Shown in pieces: positions 8,527 to 17,531 of a stretch of DNA of 64,000 bases. The translations under genes and the position numbers were made by a program. The stretch covers positions 4,067,001 through 4,131,000 of the forward strand of contig NZ_AP017367.1 in assembly GCF_001548395.1 (NCBI RefSeq), read 5' to 3'. Source of the DNA: Leptolyngbya sp. O-77 (GTDB lineage: Bacteria; Cyanobacteriota; Cyanobacteriia; Elainellales; Elainellaceae). The stretch's first letter is position 1. The number at the start of each line of letters is the position of its first letter. The notes beneath the pieces are model-generated. The model had not been told where the DNA came from. It did no database searches and saw only the letters and a list, made by a program, of their open reading frames with translations.

Positions 8527-9972
8527 ATGTCCATCCACACACCTGACTGGGTAAAACACGCCGTTTTCTATCAAATCTTTCCTGATCGGTTTGCCCGCAG
8601 CAGCCAGCTTCATCCGGTATTTAGCTCGGCCGCGCTAGAGCCGTGGGACGCACCGCCCACCTTTCATGGCTATAAGGGCGGCAACCTCTGGGGCGTGGTC
8701 GATCAGCTTGACTATCTGCAAGATTTGGGCGTTACGGCTATCTACTTTACGCCCGTGTTCCAATCTGCCAGCAACCACCGCTACCACACCCACGACTACT
8801 ATCAGGTCGATCCGCTGCTGGGGGGCAATGAGGCACTGGAGAAGCTGCTCACCTCTGCCCACAGCCGGGGCATTCGTATTTTGCTGGATGGCGTGTTTAA
8901 TCATTCCAGCCGGGGATTTTTCTTTTTCAACGATATTTTGGAAAACGGGTCGCGATCGCCCTGGGTAGACTGGTTCCGCATCCACGACTGGCCGCTCTCG
9001 GCCTACGACGACGAAAAGCCCGCCAACTATGCCAGCTGGTGGGGGCTGCGGGCACTGCCCCAGTTCAACCACGACAACCCTGCCGTGCGGGAATACCTGA
9101 TGCAAATTGGCGAATACTGGATTAAGCGGGGCGTAGACGGCTGGCGGCTGGATGTGCCCAATGAGATTAAAGCCGATGGGTTCTGGCAGGAATTTCGCGA
9201 TCGCGTCAAAGCGGTCAACCCCGAAGCCTATATTGTCGGCGAGATTTGGGAAGATGCACGGCATTGGCTGGATGGGACGCAGTTTGACGGCGTGATGAAT
9301 TATTTGTTCACTGCGCCGACGATTGCGTTTGCAGCGGGCGATCGCATCGATTTGCCCCTGGTGGAAAATCGCTCCTATCGTCCCTATCCGGCACTGGATG
9401 CCGCAGGCTACGCCGCCAAAATCCAAGAACTGCTTGACCTCTATCCCTGGGAGATTCACCTGACGCAGTTGAACCTGCTGGATAGCCACGACACGGCCCG
9501 GCTGATTTCGATTGCTCAGGGCGATCGCGCCAGCGTGAAGCTTGCGACCCTGCTGCTGCTTACCTTTCCCGGTGCGCCCAGCATTTACTATGGCGACGAG
9601 GTGGGGCTACCGGGCGGCAGCGACCCCGACTGTCGGCGCGGCTTCCCCACCCCCGACCAGTGGGATCGCGACGCACTGGCCTATCATCGCGAACTCATTG
9701 CCCTGCGTCACAATCACCCCGCCCTCCGCACGGGCGACTATCGCACCCTCGCCGGCGTGGGGCATTGCTACGTCTTCTCGCGCACCCTCGGTCAGGACTC
9801 GCTGCTCGTCGCTGTCAATGCTGGTCTCGACCCCGCTGAAGTCACCCTGACCGCCGACACCCTACCCACCAACCCCGTCGATCGCCATCTCTGGGGCACG
9901 GGCGATTTTCACAGTACAGAAGGACAATTGACCCTGCGCCTGCCGGGTCGGTCGGGGCTGGTGTTGGGGTGA
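8527..9972 (+). CDS. GH13 alpha-glycosidase (neopullulanase/cyclomaltodextrinase-like)
   Basis: 481 residues of a (beta/alpha)8 glycoside hydrolase acting on alpha-1,4/1,6 glucans. Visible conserved regions: DGVFNHSS (region I), GWRLDVPNE with nucleophile Asp209 (II), IVGEIWEDA with acid/base Glu239 (III) and LLDSHDTAR with Asp322 (IV). There is no signal peptide, so it is cytoplasmic, fitting glycogen or maltodextrin breakdown. It lacks the long N-terminal domain of dimeric neopullulanases. ATG 8527 is preferred over TTG 8521. hisA follows after 59 bases; the functions are unrelated. Confidence 0.92.
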   Translation: MSIHTPDWVKHAVFYQIFPDRFARSSQLHPVFSSAALEPWDAPPTFHGYKGGNLWGVVDQLDYLQDLGVTAIYFTPVFQSASNHRYHTHDYYQVDPLLGGNEALEKLLTSAHSRGIRILLDGVFNHSSRGFFFFNDILENGSRSPWVDWFRIHDWPLSAYDDEKPANYASWWGLRALPQFNHDNPAVREYLMQIGEYWIKRGVDGWRLDVPNEIKADGFWQEFRDRVKAVNPEAYIVGEIWEDARHWLDGTQFDGVMNYLFTAPTIAFAAGDRIDLPLVENRSYRPYPALDAAGYAAKIQELLDLYPWEIHLTQLNLLDSHDTARLISIAQGDRASVKLATLLLLTFPGAPSIYYGDEVGLPGGSDPDCRRGFPTPDQWDRDALAYHRELIALRHNHPALRTGDYRTLAGVGHCYVFSRTLGQDSLLVAVNAGLDPAEVTLTADTLPTNPVDRHLWGTGDFHSTEGQLTLRLPGRSGLVLG

Positions 9973-10031
9973 TCCTGAGATCATGGGATGATGAAAGACT
10001 GAAATAACCTGAAGCACTCCTGTTTTCCCTC

Positions 10032-10805
10032 ATGGATGTAATTCCCGCCATTGACCTCCTCGACGGCCGCTGTGTGCGGCTCTATCAAGGCGACTATGCC
10101 CAGTCGGAGGTGTTTCACGACGATCCGGTGGTGGTGGCGCAGGAGTGGGTGGCGCAGGGCGCAACGCGGCTGCACCTGGTAGATCTGGATGGAGCCAAGG
10201 CGGGGTATGTGGTCAATGGGGACGTGATCGAGGCGATCGCCCATTCTGTGCCAGTTCCGGTCGAAGTGGGTGGCGGCTTGCGCGATCGCCAGAGCGTGGC
10301 GGAGGTGCTGAGGCTGGGCGTGCGCTGGGCGATTTTGGGCACGGTGGCGGTGGAAAATCCCGATTTAGTCGCGCAACTGTGCCAAGAGTTCCCGGGGCAA
10401 ATCATCGTCGGCATTGATGCCCGAAACGGCAAGGTGGCCACTCGTGGCTGGCTGGAAACTTCAGAAGTAGATGCAATTCCCCTGGCGCAGCAGATGGCTG
10501 ACCTGGGCGCAGCCGCAATTATCTATACTGATATCCACCGCGACGGCACGCTGCAAGGGCCTAACCGCGAGGCGCTACGAGAACTGGCCAATGCCATTGC
10601 GATTCCTGTGATTGCCTCTGGCGGCATTAGCTCGACCAGCGACCTGATGGGTCTGATGGCGCTGGAGCCGATGGGGGTGACGGGGGCGATCGTAGGCCGG
10701 GCACTCTACACAGGCGCATTGTCGCTCCGGGAGGCGGTCCGTGCCGTCGGTCAGGGCCGCTGGCAGGATGTGCCCCCTGACCTTGGCTTCTCGACCTTCG
10801 CCTGA
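10032..10805 (+). CDS. hisA: HisA, phosphoribosylformimino-AICAR-phosphate isomerase
   Basis: 257 residues, usual length. It catalyses the ProFAR to PRFAR Amadori isomerisation in histidine biosynthesis. The TIM-barrel begins MDVIPAIDLLDGRCVRLYQG with the catalytic Asp in PAIDL. The second catalytic Asp region is IIYTDIHRDGT, and phosphate-binding loops are VEVGGGLR and VIASGGISS. No other his genes are adjacent, which is normal in cyanobacteria. The DUF790 gene starts 32 bases after the stop and is probably co-transcribed. Confidence 0.97.
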   Translation: MDVIPAIDLLDGRCVRLYQGDYAQSEVFHDDPVVVAQEWVAQGATRLHLVDLDGAKAGYVVNGDVIEAIAHSVPVPVEVGGGLRDRQSVAEVLRLGVRWAILGTVAVENPDLVAQLCQEFPGQIIVGIDARNGKVATRGWLETSEVDAIPLAQQMADLGAAAIIYTDIHRDGTLQGPNREALRELANAIAIPVIASGGISSTSDLMGLMALEPMGVTGAIVGRALYTGALSLREAVRAVGQGRWQDVPPDLGFSTFA

Positions 10806-10837
10806 TTGCCCGATCGCCCATCTCGCCCTGTCCCCCG

Positions 10838-12067
10838 ATGCTGCCCTCTGACCTGCTGATCCACCGACCCCGCGGCGAAAGCCTAGAGCCGAAACGATTG
10901 GCGCTGAATGACCCGAATCGGGCGATCGCCACCGACCTGATTGACCAGTTCCAGCAGCATGTCGGCAAAACCCAGGGCGAACTCGACGGCCAACTCCGCG
11001 AAATGGAGGGCGAAGAAACGGATTTCAAGGTCAAGCGGGGACTGGCGCACCTGCTCAAAAGCGAGACCTTCAGCACCTTTGAAATCGTCAGTCCTCTGGA
11101 GCCGACACAACTGCGAGAGCGCGTCTTTGCTCTGGCTGCCCAGCGCGTCCCTTCGCCCCCAGCCACCGAGCAAACGCTCCAAACCCTGGCGGCCCAACTC
11201 AGCGCCGAGCTAGAGCGCGAAGTCTTCCCCGACCACATTCGCGCCGGACTCTACGCCGACCTGTCTGAAAACCGCATCCTCACCCGCTTTGAGCCGCCCA
11301 CGCCTGATGCCCTCTTGCATCGCTACAACCTGTCTCAGGTGCAGGGCGTGTTTTATAAAGCCAGCCACCTCACCCTCACTGCCCATCGCAACGATCCCGG
11401 CGAATACAAGCTATTGTTTCGCTATCTCAAGCTCTTTGGGCTAATGGCCTACATCGAGGGCGACGCGGATCACGGCTTTACCATCACCATCGACGGGCCC
11501 GCCAGCCTGTTTGGCAACAGCACCCGCTACGGCACCGACATCGCCAAGCTGCTGCCTGCTCTGCTGCACGTCACCAAATGGAGCCTGAAAGCTGAACTGC
11601 AATGGCGCGACACTTACACGGGCGAAGTGCGACCGCGCCGCTTTGCACTGGATTCTGACTGCGGACTGGTGAGCCATTATCCACCGGGCAAACCCTACGA
11701 CAGTATGCTGGAGTCTGCCTTTGCCGAACGCTGGGATGCCCTGAAAACCGACTGGCGGCTGGAGCGCGAGGTAGACCTGATCCCAATTCCCGGCAGCGTG
11801 ATGATTCCGGACTTTCGGCTGGTGCATCCCGACGGGCGATCGGTGCTGCTGGAAATTGTCGGCTACTGGCGACCGGAATATCTCCGCAAGAAGTTTTCAC
11901 AGGTGCGACAGTCAGACTGCGAGAATCTGATTCTGGCAGTTTCCGAACGGCTGAATCTGGAAAAGGCGGGTGTAAAGCCGCAGGACTCACCCGCCCGCAT
12001 TGTCTGGTTCAAAGATAAGCTCCAGCCCAAAGCGGTTCTGGCGGCCCTTGAAGAGAGCAGCCCTTAG
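10838..12067 (+). CDS. DUF790 family protein, probable PD-(D/E)xK nuclease (Bax1-like)
   Basis: 409 residues. The start LPSDLLIHRPRGESLEP and the C-terminal nuclease-like core MIPDFRLVHPDG...VLLEIVGYW (about 325-345; Asp and Glu of a PD-(D/E)xK fold) match DUF790. In archaea the related Bax1 works with the XPB helicase in nucleotide excision repair. No XPB-like gene is in this window, so that partnership is untested here. The canonical Lys after the Glu is not obvious (ExVGYW), as in other DUF790 members. It follows hisA closely and converges on the phosphatase gene. Confidence 0.82.
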   Translation: MLPSDLLIHRPRGESLEPKRLALNDPNRAIATDLIDQFQQHVGKTQGELDGQLREMEGEETDFKVKRGLAHLLKSETFSTFEIVSPLEPTQLRERVFALAAQRVPSPPATEQTLQTLAAQLSAELEREVFPDHIRAGLYADLSENRILTRFEPPTPDALLHRYNLSQVQGVFYKASHLTLTAHRNDPGEYKLLFRYLKLFGLMAYIEGDADHGFTITIDGPASLFGNSTRYGTDIAKLLPALLHVTKWSLKAELQWRDTYTGEVRPRRFALDSDCGLVSHYPPGKPYDSMLESAFAERWDALKTDWRLEREVDLIPIPGSVMIPDFRLVHPDGRSVLLEIVGYWRPEYLRKKFSQVRQSDCENLILAVSERLNLEKAGVKPQDSPARIVWFKDKLQPKAVLAALEESSP

Positions 12068-12142
12068 CCTATAGCTCCAGATCAGGCATTATTTCTCGCT
12101 ATATTCTTCTCATTTCTGGGTTTGCTAGGGCAGCTAGAAATC

Positions 12143-12865
12143 TCACAAATGACTGGTGTCGTTAAATCGACGGATATGCCAGAGGTCGCTGTTCCATCGG
12201 TTGGGATTGTTGGAGGGGAGTGTCCAGCGCGATCGCTCCAGCCAAAACTCAAACACAGCCGTATTTTTCGGAGAGCAATGCCAAGTGCGATCGCTCCCCA
12301 GCATGGCCGCAATGAGATGCTGCAAGATCCAGCCATGGGTGACGATCCACAGCGTTTCGCCGTTGCAATGCATGGCCAAAACCCGCTGGATAAACCGCTC
12401 AGCGCGATCGCGCCCGTCTTGCAGGGTTTCGGCTCCTGGTGCGGGAATCCAGTCGGGTGAGGCTTCCAGATCAGCACAGAGTTCGGGATATCGCTCCCGC
12501 GCTTCGTCCCAGGTCAGCCCTTTGAAAATGCCGTTTTGAAATTCCAGCAGTTCCTCAGCGTATTCAATCGTCGGTTCAATCGTAGGAATAGAAATTGGAT
12601 GCGGAACTGGTTCGCTCGTTCTCTGAGCCAGCAAGATTTCTGCCGTTTGCGCTGCCCGCTTGAGGGGACTGCTGTAGACCTTCGAGGGCGGCTGTCCCCT
12701 TGCCCACAGGCGTTCTGCCAGTTGCCGCGCCTGCTGCCGGCCGCGTGCCGTTAGCTCATAGTCGGCATGGCCCTGCATCCGCCGCTCCACATTGCCCACC
12801 GACTCGGCATGGCGAATGAAGAGCAGCTTGAGTCGATCCTGGCTGAAATCAGCATCCTGAGCCAT
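12143..12865 (-). CDS. histidine phosphatase (phosphoglycerate mutase-like)
   Basis: About 240 residues with the RHAESVGN phosphohistidine motif near residue 17, the second Arg in SSPLKRAAQTA, the acidic residue in EELLEFQNGIF and the second His in IVTHGWILQH. This is the branch-2-like cobC/GpmB histidine phosphatase fold. The substrate could be a sugar phosphate, phosphoserine or alpha-ribazole phosphate and cannot be told from sequence. The frame extends upstream to 12964, but ATG 12865 sits properly before the core. Confidence 0.85.
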   Translation of the reverse strand: MAQDADFSQDRLKLLFIRHAESVGNVERRMQGHADYELTARGRQQARQLAERLWARGQPPSKVYSSPLKRAAQTAEILLAQRTSEPVPHPISIPTIEPTIEYAEELLEFQNGIFKGLTWDEARERYPELCADLEASPDWIPAPGAETLQDGRDRAERFIQRVLAMHCNGETLWIVTHGWILQHLIAAMLGSDRTWHCSPKNTAVFEFWLERSRWTLPSNNPNRWNSDLWHIRRFNDTSHL

Positions 12866-12991
12866 TGGTCTGCCTGCAAGAGAAAAGGAAACTGTTTTGG
12901 ATTGTAAAGGCTGTTTGGAATCGTTGGGCTGGAGTGTTTGGGCTGCGCGGACTCGCTCACGCAACCCGACGTTCGGAGACGGTTCACCGGA

Positions 12992-13270
12992 TTATCCAAT
13001 CGGCAGCATCGGCTGGACTGGGTCAATCCGTTCAGGCGTGGGCTGCGAGCGAGGCGTTTGAACCCCGCCCGTATTCATCACGAGCCACAGCAGCACTCCC
13101 AGCAAAATCGCCAGAATGAAGCCGCCGCCAGGGCCACCTGCTGGGTCTTGGCGTTCGATGCGATAGCGATCGCCCGTGTTGGGGTCAAAGGCTTCCCGGT
13201 CGGAAAGCTTGATCAGGCGGCGAGAGTCGCTGCGGAAATCGTCGTTGTGGTCGTCTGGCAAAATCAGCAT
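12992..13270 (-). CDS. small single-pass membrane protein of unknown function
   Basis: About 92 residues: a hydrophilic N-terminus (MLILPDDHNDDFRSD), a PGGGF turn, one membrane helix (FILAILLGVLLWLVMNTGG, about 58-76) and a Pro-rich tail. The sequence GGGGGAACT precedes ATG 13270 by 7 bases, supporting that start over 13300. It is divergent from the XRE regulator and could share its control region. No family recognised. Confidence 0.6.
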   Translation of the reverse strand: MLILPDDHNDDFRSDSRRLIKLSDREAFDPNTGDRYRIERQDPAGGPGGGFILAILLGVLLWLVMNTGGVQTPRSQPTPERIDPVQPMLPIG

Positions 13271-13408
13271 GATTTTCAGTTCCCCCAGAAATATTTTCAA
13301 GGCTTTGTCGTTGCCAGCCAGTCTGCTGCTCCCAAAGCCGATTGGCGGAAACTATAAACAGTTTAGCCTAAAAAATTACAGGGTTAAAATATTAGGTTTA
13401 TACTCTTG

Positions 13409-13449
13409 CACAAGTTTTAATACACAATTTGAATTGCCTAAAACTTGTG
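13409..13449. promoter_or_regulatory. candidate operator: 11-bp perfect inverted repeat
   Basis: CACAAGTTTTA (13409-13419) and TAAAACTTGTG (13439-13449) are exact complements with centres 30 bases apart, about three helical turns. They lie in an AT-rich strip 40 bases before the XRE regulator start. This is what an autoregulatory site for a dimeric or tetrameric HTH repressor would look like. The binding protein is inferred. Confidence 0.55.
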
Positions 13450-13489
13450 TTAGGCTGAGCCTCTAGAACCATCAGCCAGGGAGGACTGA

Positions 13490-13924
13490 ATGCACACCCC
13501 AGAACCCCGCTCTCGCATTGCGGAACTTCGCAAAGCGGCTGGCCTCACTCAGCTTCAGCTTTCGCAGCGAGTCGGCGTGACAGAAACTACGATTGCCAAC
13601 TGGGAACGTGGTCGCGGCGGCCTAGATTGGATTGTCAAGCTGATCCGGCTGTGCGATGCGCTGAACTGCAATTTGAAAGACCTGATTGAAGACCCGGCAA
13701 CGACGGCTGCGCCGCTGCTGTCGCTGGAGGAGGCGCAAGCCCTGATGCGACCACCTGCGCCGACCCATCCGCCCGCAGCAGAACCCGAGGCGATCGCCCC
13801 CTTGCCCCCTACCCCAGCAGAACCCAATGCTCTATCCCTCAGCGACGCACAGCGACTCATGGGCAGTCCGGCTCCTGAGCCTGCTCCAGAGGCGACGCAA
13901 CAACAGCCCCGCTCCATCGGCTAG
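13490..13924 (+). CDS. XRE-family HTH regulator with duplicated C-terminal motif
   Basis: 144 residues. The Cro/C1-type helix-turn-helix covers about 9-65 (LRKAAGLTQLQLSQRVGV...TIANWERG). The tail is Pro/Ala-rich and contains the same short motif twice: LSLEEAQALMRPPAP (77-91) and LSLSDAQRLMGSPAP (115-129). The repeated amphipathic motif may be a docking or oligomerisation element; I know no name for it. A GGGAGG site precedes the ATG by about 8 bases. A perfect inverted repeat just upstream is a candidate self-operator. Confidence 0.88.
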   Translation: MHTPEPRSRIAELRKAAGLTQLQLSQRVGVTETTIANWERGRGGLDWIVKLIRLCDALNCNLKDLIEDPATTAAPLLSLEEAQALMRPPAPTHPPAAEPEAIAPLPPTPAEPNALSLSDAQRLMGSPAPEPAPEATQQQPRSIG

Positions 13925-14374
13925 CGGCCGTGCCCTAGCCAGATTCTCAGCCCGTCCAAAAAGTTCATTTAGTTCAGCTAGTTCAGCAAATAATTCAACG
14001 GCTGTGTCAACTGCCCCCCCGAACACAAGCAAATAATGCTATCATCAACCCATTCGAGTCAAAGATATCATTTTTCAGTATCAATCCCGCCATCAATCCC
14101 GCCGTCAACTGCGCTTTGTCGAGGGAGTCCACACGGCTAAAGGGCGATCGCACTGCCCGCGTCCTGGTTCTGACGGTTTAGCGCAACGGCCGCCTTGTGG
14201 ATGATGACCGACCCTCGCGCCCGGTTTGCTCTGTCTTTAGGAGGAGTTTTGGGGCTGGGGCCAACGCCAAATCATAAGGCTGAGTCATCAGGCTGAGTCT
14301 TTTAGATAAGCCCCCTCACCAAACCCCTTGAGGAGTCTGCACCGCTACTCACGTCACGCTCAGGAGAGAGTTTC
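13925..14374. other. intergenic stretch before the PIN-DUF1822 gene
   Basis: 450 bases without a convincing gene. It includes the repeated word GTTCA/AGTTCAGC near 13963-13988 and one HIP1-related site near 14143. The next gene has its own AGGAGAG ribosome site at the end of the stretch. Confidence 0.4.
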
Positions 14375-15331
14375 ATGGTTTCTAATCGCTCCCCCCAATC
14401 GCTCTGTACCCGGTGCTACATGCTAGACGCAGATTTGTTGGTGGATCTGATTTTGAGCCGTCCGAGCATCAGCGCCGACTATGCCAGCTTTCTGTGGCAA
14501 TGCTTGCAGCAGCGGCAGATCCACGGCTGCATTACCGAGCTGGGCTATCAGCGGCTCTGCATCATTATGAACCAGCGCGACGCTCGTCATGCCCAGACCC
14601 TCGCCGAAATGCTGATGCGGATGCTAACGGTGTGCCGGAGCGATGCCAACATCTGGCTGCGGGCCCATAGCCAGCCCTTTGAGTACGACTCGGCAGAGGA
14701 AATCGCTTGCGCCTTGCACTATCGTATGGACGGGCTAATCACCCATCGCCCAGAACAGTTTGAGGGCGCGGGCGTTCCGGTGCTGTCGCCGCGCGATGTG
14801 CTGGAATATCACCTGCGGCGATCGCTCCAGCCCCCGGCTCACCATTCCTTCCCTCTCCCCGCCCGCTCGATCACGCATTTGGCGACCTGGCGCAATGGGC
14901 AGTTCGATGCGTCCTGGCTGCCGCTGGCAGACATTTGGGATCAGGGACATCTGGGCACGATTTGCCGCGACGCATCGCCCTATGCCTCCCTTTCATCCGC
15001 TGGCGGCCCGCGTCCCGTCGCCCGCGGCAAATTCGTCGAGGTGCGCCATTTTGACCGACGACTGGAGTGGGTGGCGCTGATTGTGCAGATCTGCCCGACG
15101 CAGCAGCCTGATGTATTTGATTTATCCGTCATCTGCGCGGCCCGCGATGGCGGCGACCTGCCCGCAGGCTTGCAACTGTGGGTGGTCGATCAGCAGGGTC
15201 ATGAGTCGATGTCTGCCCAGCCCAGCCGCAGCGGTCGAGCCACACTCCAGTTTGAGGGACAGACGGGCGAAGCATTTGATGTGGTGATCAGCCTGGGAGG
15301 CGATCGCCACGTCGAAACCTTCCTGATTTGA
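14375..15331 (+). CDS. PIN-like domain fused to a DUF1822-type C-terminus
   Basis: 318 residues. The N-terminal 150 look like a VapC/PIN nuclease: LDADLLVDLIL at 17-27, ITELGYQRL with an acidic residue near 55, then EEIACALHYRMDGLITHRPEQF, the classic PIN end. The C-terminal part, about 210-318, ends with LPAGLQLWVVDQQG...GEAFDVVISLG...ETFLI, the pattern of cyanobacterial DUF1822 proteins, which often stand next to CHAT-domain genes, as here. AGGAGAG lies 7 bases before the ATG. Stand-alone toxicity is doubtful because no antitoxin-like gene precedes it. The PIN call is moderately sure; the DUF1822 call rests on the C-terminal pattern. Confidence 0.7.
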   Translation: MVSNRSPQSLCTRCYMLDADLLVDLILSRPSISADYASFLWQCLQQRQIHGCITELGYQRLCIIMNQRDARHAQTLAEMLMRMLTVCRSDANIWLRAHSQPFEYDSAEEIACALHYRMDGLITHRPEQFEGAGVPVLSPRDVLEYHLRRSLQPPAHHSFPLPARSITHLATWRNGQFDASWLPLADIWDQGHLGTICRDASPYASLSSAGGPRPVARGKFVEVRHFDRRLEWVALIVQICPTQQPDVFDLSVICAARDGGDLPAGLQLWVVDQQGHESMSAQPSRSGRATLQFEGQTGEAFDVVISLGGDRHVETFLI

Positions 15332-15394
15332 GCCTTTCCGAATCCCCCTTAGCTCCCAATCCCCAACCCCTACGCCTACCCCGGAGGCATAGCC

Positions 15395-17443
15395 ATGACG
15401 AAACTCGTTCTGCTGAGACTAGACGGCGATCTGGCATCGGGCGTGCAGGTGGGCCTGGAGGTAGGCGAAGACGGCAAGCAGCCAGAGCTAGAATCGTCGG
15501 GTCGGCTGCCCCCCCAGCCTCGCTTGCTGGAGTATTTTAACTACTGGCGATATTGCTATCGCCAGTTGCCCGTGCCAACCCGCCTGCGCCCCAAACAGGT
15601 GTCTTATACCAATTCGGTCTGGTCGTGCATCCAAGCCTGCCGGACGGCGGCCAACTATCTCCAGCGGGCAATGTCGAACTGGCTGGCGGCAAGGGAATTT
15701 CGCCCCATCAAAGAGGATTTGCTCTGCGAACTCAAGCGCAACGACACCGTGCGCGTGCTAGTCCATACCCGCGACCCGCTGCTGGCGCAGTTGCCCTGGC
15801 ACTTGTGGGACTTTTTTGAGCGCTATCCCAATACGGAACTGGCCTTTAGTTCGCCAGTTGCCCAGCGCACTCGCCCAGTCTGGGCTGTGCCGCCCAGCGG
15901 TCGGGTGCGGATTTTGGCAATCTTGGGCAATAGCGCAGGGATCGATGTGGCTACCGATCGCGCCTTGCTAGAGCAATTGCCCCTAGCGGAGGTGAAGTTT
16001 CTGGTGGAACCGTCGCGCCAGGATATTAGCGGTCGCCTGTTTGAGCAAACCTGGGACATTCTCTTTTTTGCTGGGCATAGCGAAAGCGTTGAGGGTGCGG
16101 GCGCGGAGGGGAGCGATCGCGGGCGAATTTTTATTAATCAAACCGACAGTTTGGCGATCGCCGACTTTCGGGCCAGCCTCGACAAAGCCGTGCAGCGCGG
16201 CCTGAAGCTGGCAATTTTGAACTCTTGCAACGGGCTGGGCTTGGCGCAAGATCTGCGACAGCTTCACATCCCCCAGCTCATCGTCATGCGCGAACCCGTT
16301 CCAGATCGCATCGCCCAAGAATTTCTGAAATACTTCCTCAGCGCCTTTTCTCGCGGCACTCCGCTGTATCTGTCAGTGCGAGAGGCCCGCCAGCGTCTAG
16401 CAGAACTGGAGCGCGATTTTCCCTGCGCCAGTTGGCTGCCTGTGATTTTTCAAAATCGAGCCGAGATGCCGCCAAGTTGGGCAGATCTGCTAGGCGAGAA
16501 AGGGATGGCGCTGCAAGCCGCCTCGTTAGGGCAGCAGTTTGGGAACCCTGCCAAATCCACGCTGACCAGCCTGGCCTCCCGGCATAATCTGGCGCAAGAG
16601 GGGCGACATGGAGATCAGGAGCATCCATTCCGAGAACCTGTACAAGCGTCTCCTGAGGGGCGATCGCCCCTCGCCGTGGCCCCACCCGAAACCTATCTTC
16701 TCCCCCTTGCCGAGGCTTTCTCCCATCCTCGACAGATTTCCCCAGAGGAAACTTTATGGGATGCTTCTATTCCGGATTCCACTCCTGGGAATTCTGAATG
16801 GAGAACTCCGAGTTCTACCCATTTGGATGCTCTACCGCCATCAACCACCGCCATGCCAAACCTGAGCCAACCCGCAGCCCAGCCCGACCAACCCACGCCG
16901 CCTGCTGTTCCATTCCCTGCCCCCGCGCCCCAGCCAGCAGCGGTTCCCACGCCTGCGGTGCCGACTGCGACCGCGCCGACTGTACCACCTATGCCACCTA
17001 TGCCACCTGCGCCGACCGCGCCGACCGCGCCGACCGCGCCGACCGCGCCAACCATGCCGACCGCGCCAGAGCGCACCAGCCCCGAATATAGCGCCCCCAC
17101 CACTGACCCCAGTTCCGCCGAAGCCAAGCCTGCTCCTGGTATTGAGGCAACGCCTGCCCCGCTCACCTGGCTGCCAGAAGAGGTTTTGCCCATCACCGAC
17201 GTACTGGGCGTGGGCCCCGTCAGCGACCAGGGCGTTGTGAAAGAAGCCATTTATCCCGGCTATACGGGCTGGGTCATGCACGAGGGAACTCGCTGGAAAG
17301 CGTGCCTGGATTTGCCCTGGCAGCAGCTTCATCTCCCGGTCAATACGCCCGTGCGCGTGCTGGGGCGGCTCGACGGCACGAATATTTTGGTGGTTGAGCC
17401 GATCCGAATGGCGGAACAAGCGGAGCGACGAACGAAGGTTTGA
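15395..17443 (+). CDS. CHAT-domain caspase-like protein with NfeD-like C-terminal domain
   Basis: 682 residues. A CHAT cysteine-protease domain lies at about 100-360, with catalytic His228 in FFAGHSES and Cys278 in LNSCNGLG. A low-complexity Pro/Thr/Ala linker follows (about 400-590), with a perfect short repeat of Ala-Pro-Thr codons near 17010-17050. The last 80 residues (GVVKEAIYPGYTGWVMHEGTRWKA..., VRVLGRLDGTNILVVEP) fit the NfeD OB-fold. GGAGG precedes the ATG by 8 bases. It lies 63 bases after the PIN-DUF1822 gene and is probably in one operon with it. CHAT proteases act in bacterial conflict and cell-death systems; the substrate here is unknown. Confidence 0.85.
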   Translation: MTKLVLLRLDGDLASGVQVGLEVGEDGKQPELESSGRLPPQPRLLEYFNYWRYCYRQLPVPTRLRPKQVSYTNSVWSCIQACRTAANYLQRAMSNWLAAREFRPIKEDLLCELKRNDTVRVLVHTRDPLLAQLPWHLWDFFERYPNTELAFSSPVAQRTRPVWAVPPSGRVRILAILGNSAGIDVATDRALLEQLPLAEVKFLVEPSRQDISGRLFEQTWDILFFAGHSESVEGAGAEGSDRGRIFINQTDSLAIADFRASLDKAVQRGLKLAILNSCNGLGLAQDLRQLHIPQLIVMREPVPDRIAQEFLKYFLSAFSRGTPLYLSVREARQRLAELERDFPCASWLPVIFQNRAEMPPSWADLLGEKGMALQAASLGQQFGNPAKSTLTSLASRHNLAQEGRHGDQEHPFREPVQASPEGRSPLAVAPPETYLLPLAEAFSHPRQISPEETLWDASIPDSTPGNSEWRTPSSTHLDALPPSTTAMPNLSQPAAQPDQPTPPAVPFPAPAPQPAAVPTPAVPTATAPTVPPMPPMPPAPTAPTAPTAPTAPTMPTAPERTSPEYSAPTTDPSSAEAKPAPGIEATPAPLTWLPEEVLPITDVLGVGPVSDQGVVKEAIYPGYTGWVMHEGTRWKACLDLPWQQLHLPVNTPVRVLGRLDGTNILVVEPIRMAEQAERRTKV

Positions 17444-17473
17444 GAAGCCCCGCAGATTCTTGACTGCCATTCA

Positions 17474-17515
17474 ATTGCCAATCCAAAATCCAAAATCGCC
17501 AATCCAAAATCCACA
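17474..17515. repeat. CCAAAAT-type short repeats
   Basis: Four copies of ATCCAAAATC-like words in about 40 bases between the CHAT gene and the DUF1818 gene. The same word recurs at 2301-2359 and 43379-43432. Confidence 0.6.
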
Positions 17516-17531
17516 GTCGCTATCACTCCCC

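Noticed and set aside
16693..17250. Minus-strand 185-residue Gly/Val/Ala frame
   Set aside because: Antisense of the Pro/Thr/Ala linker of the CHAT-NfeD gene; low complexity.
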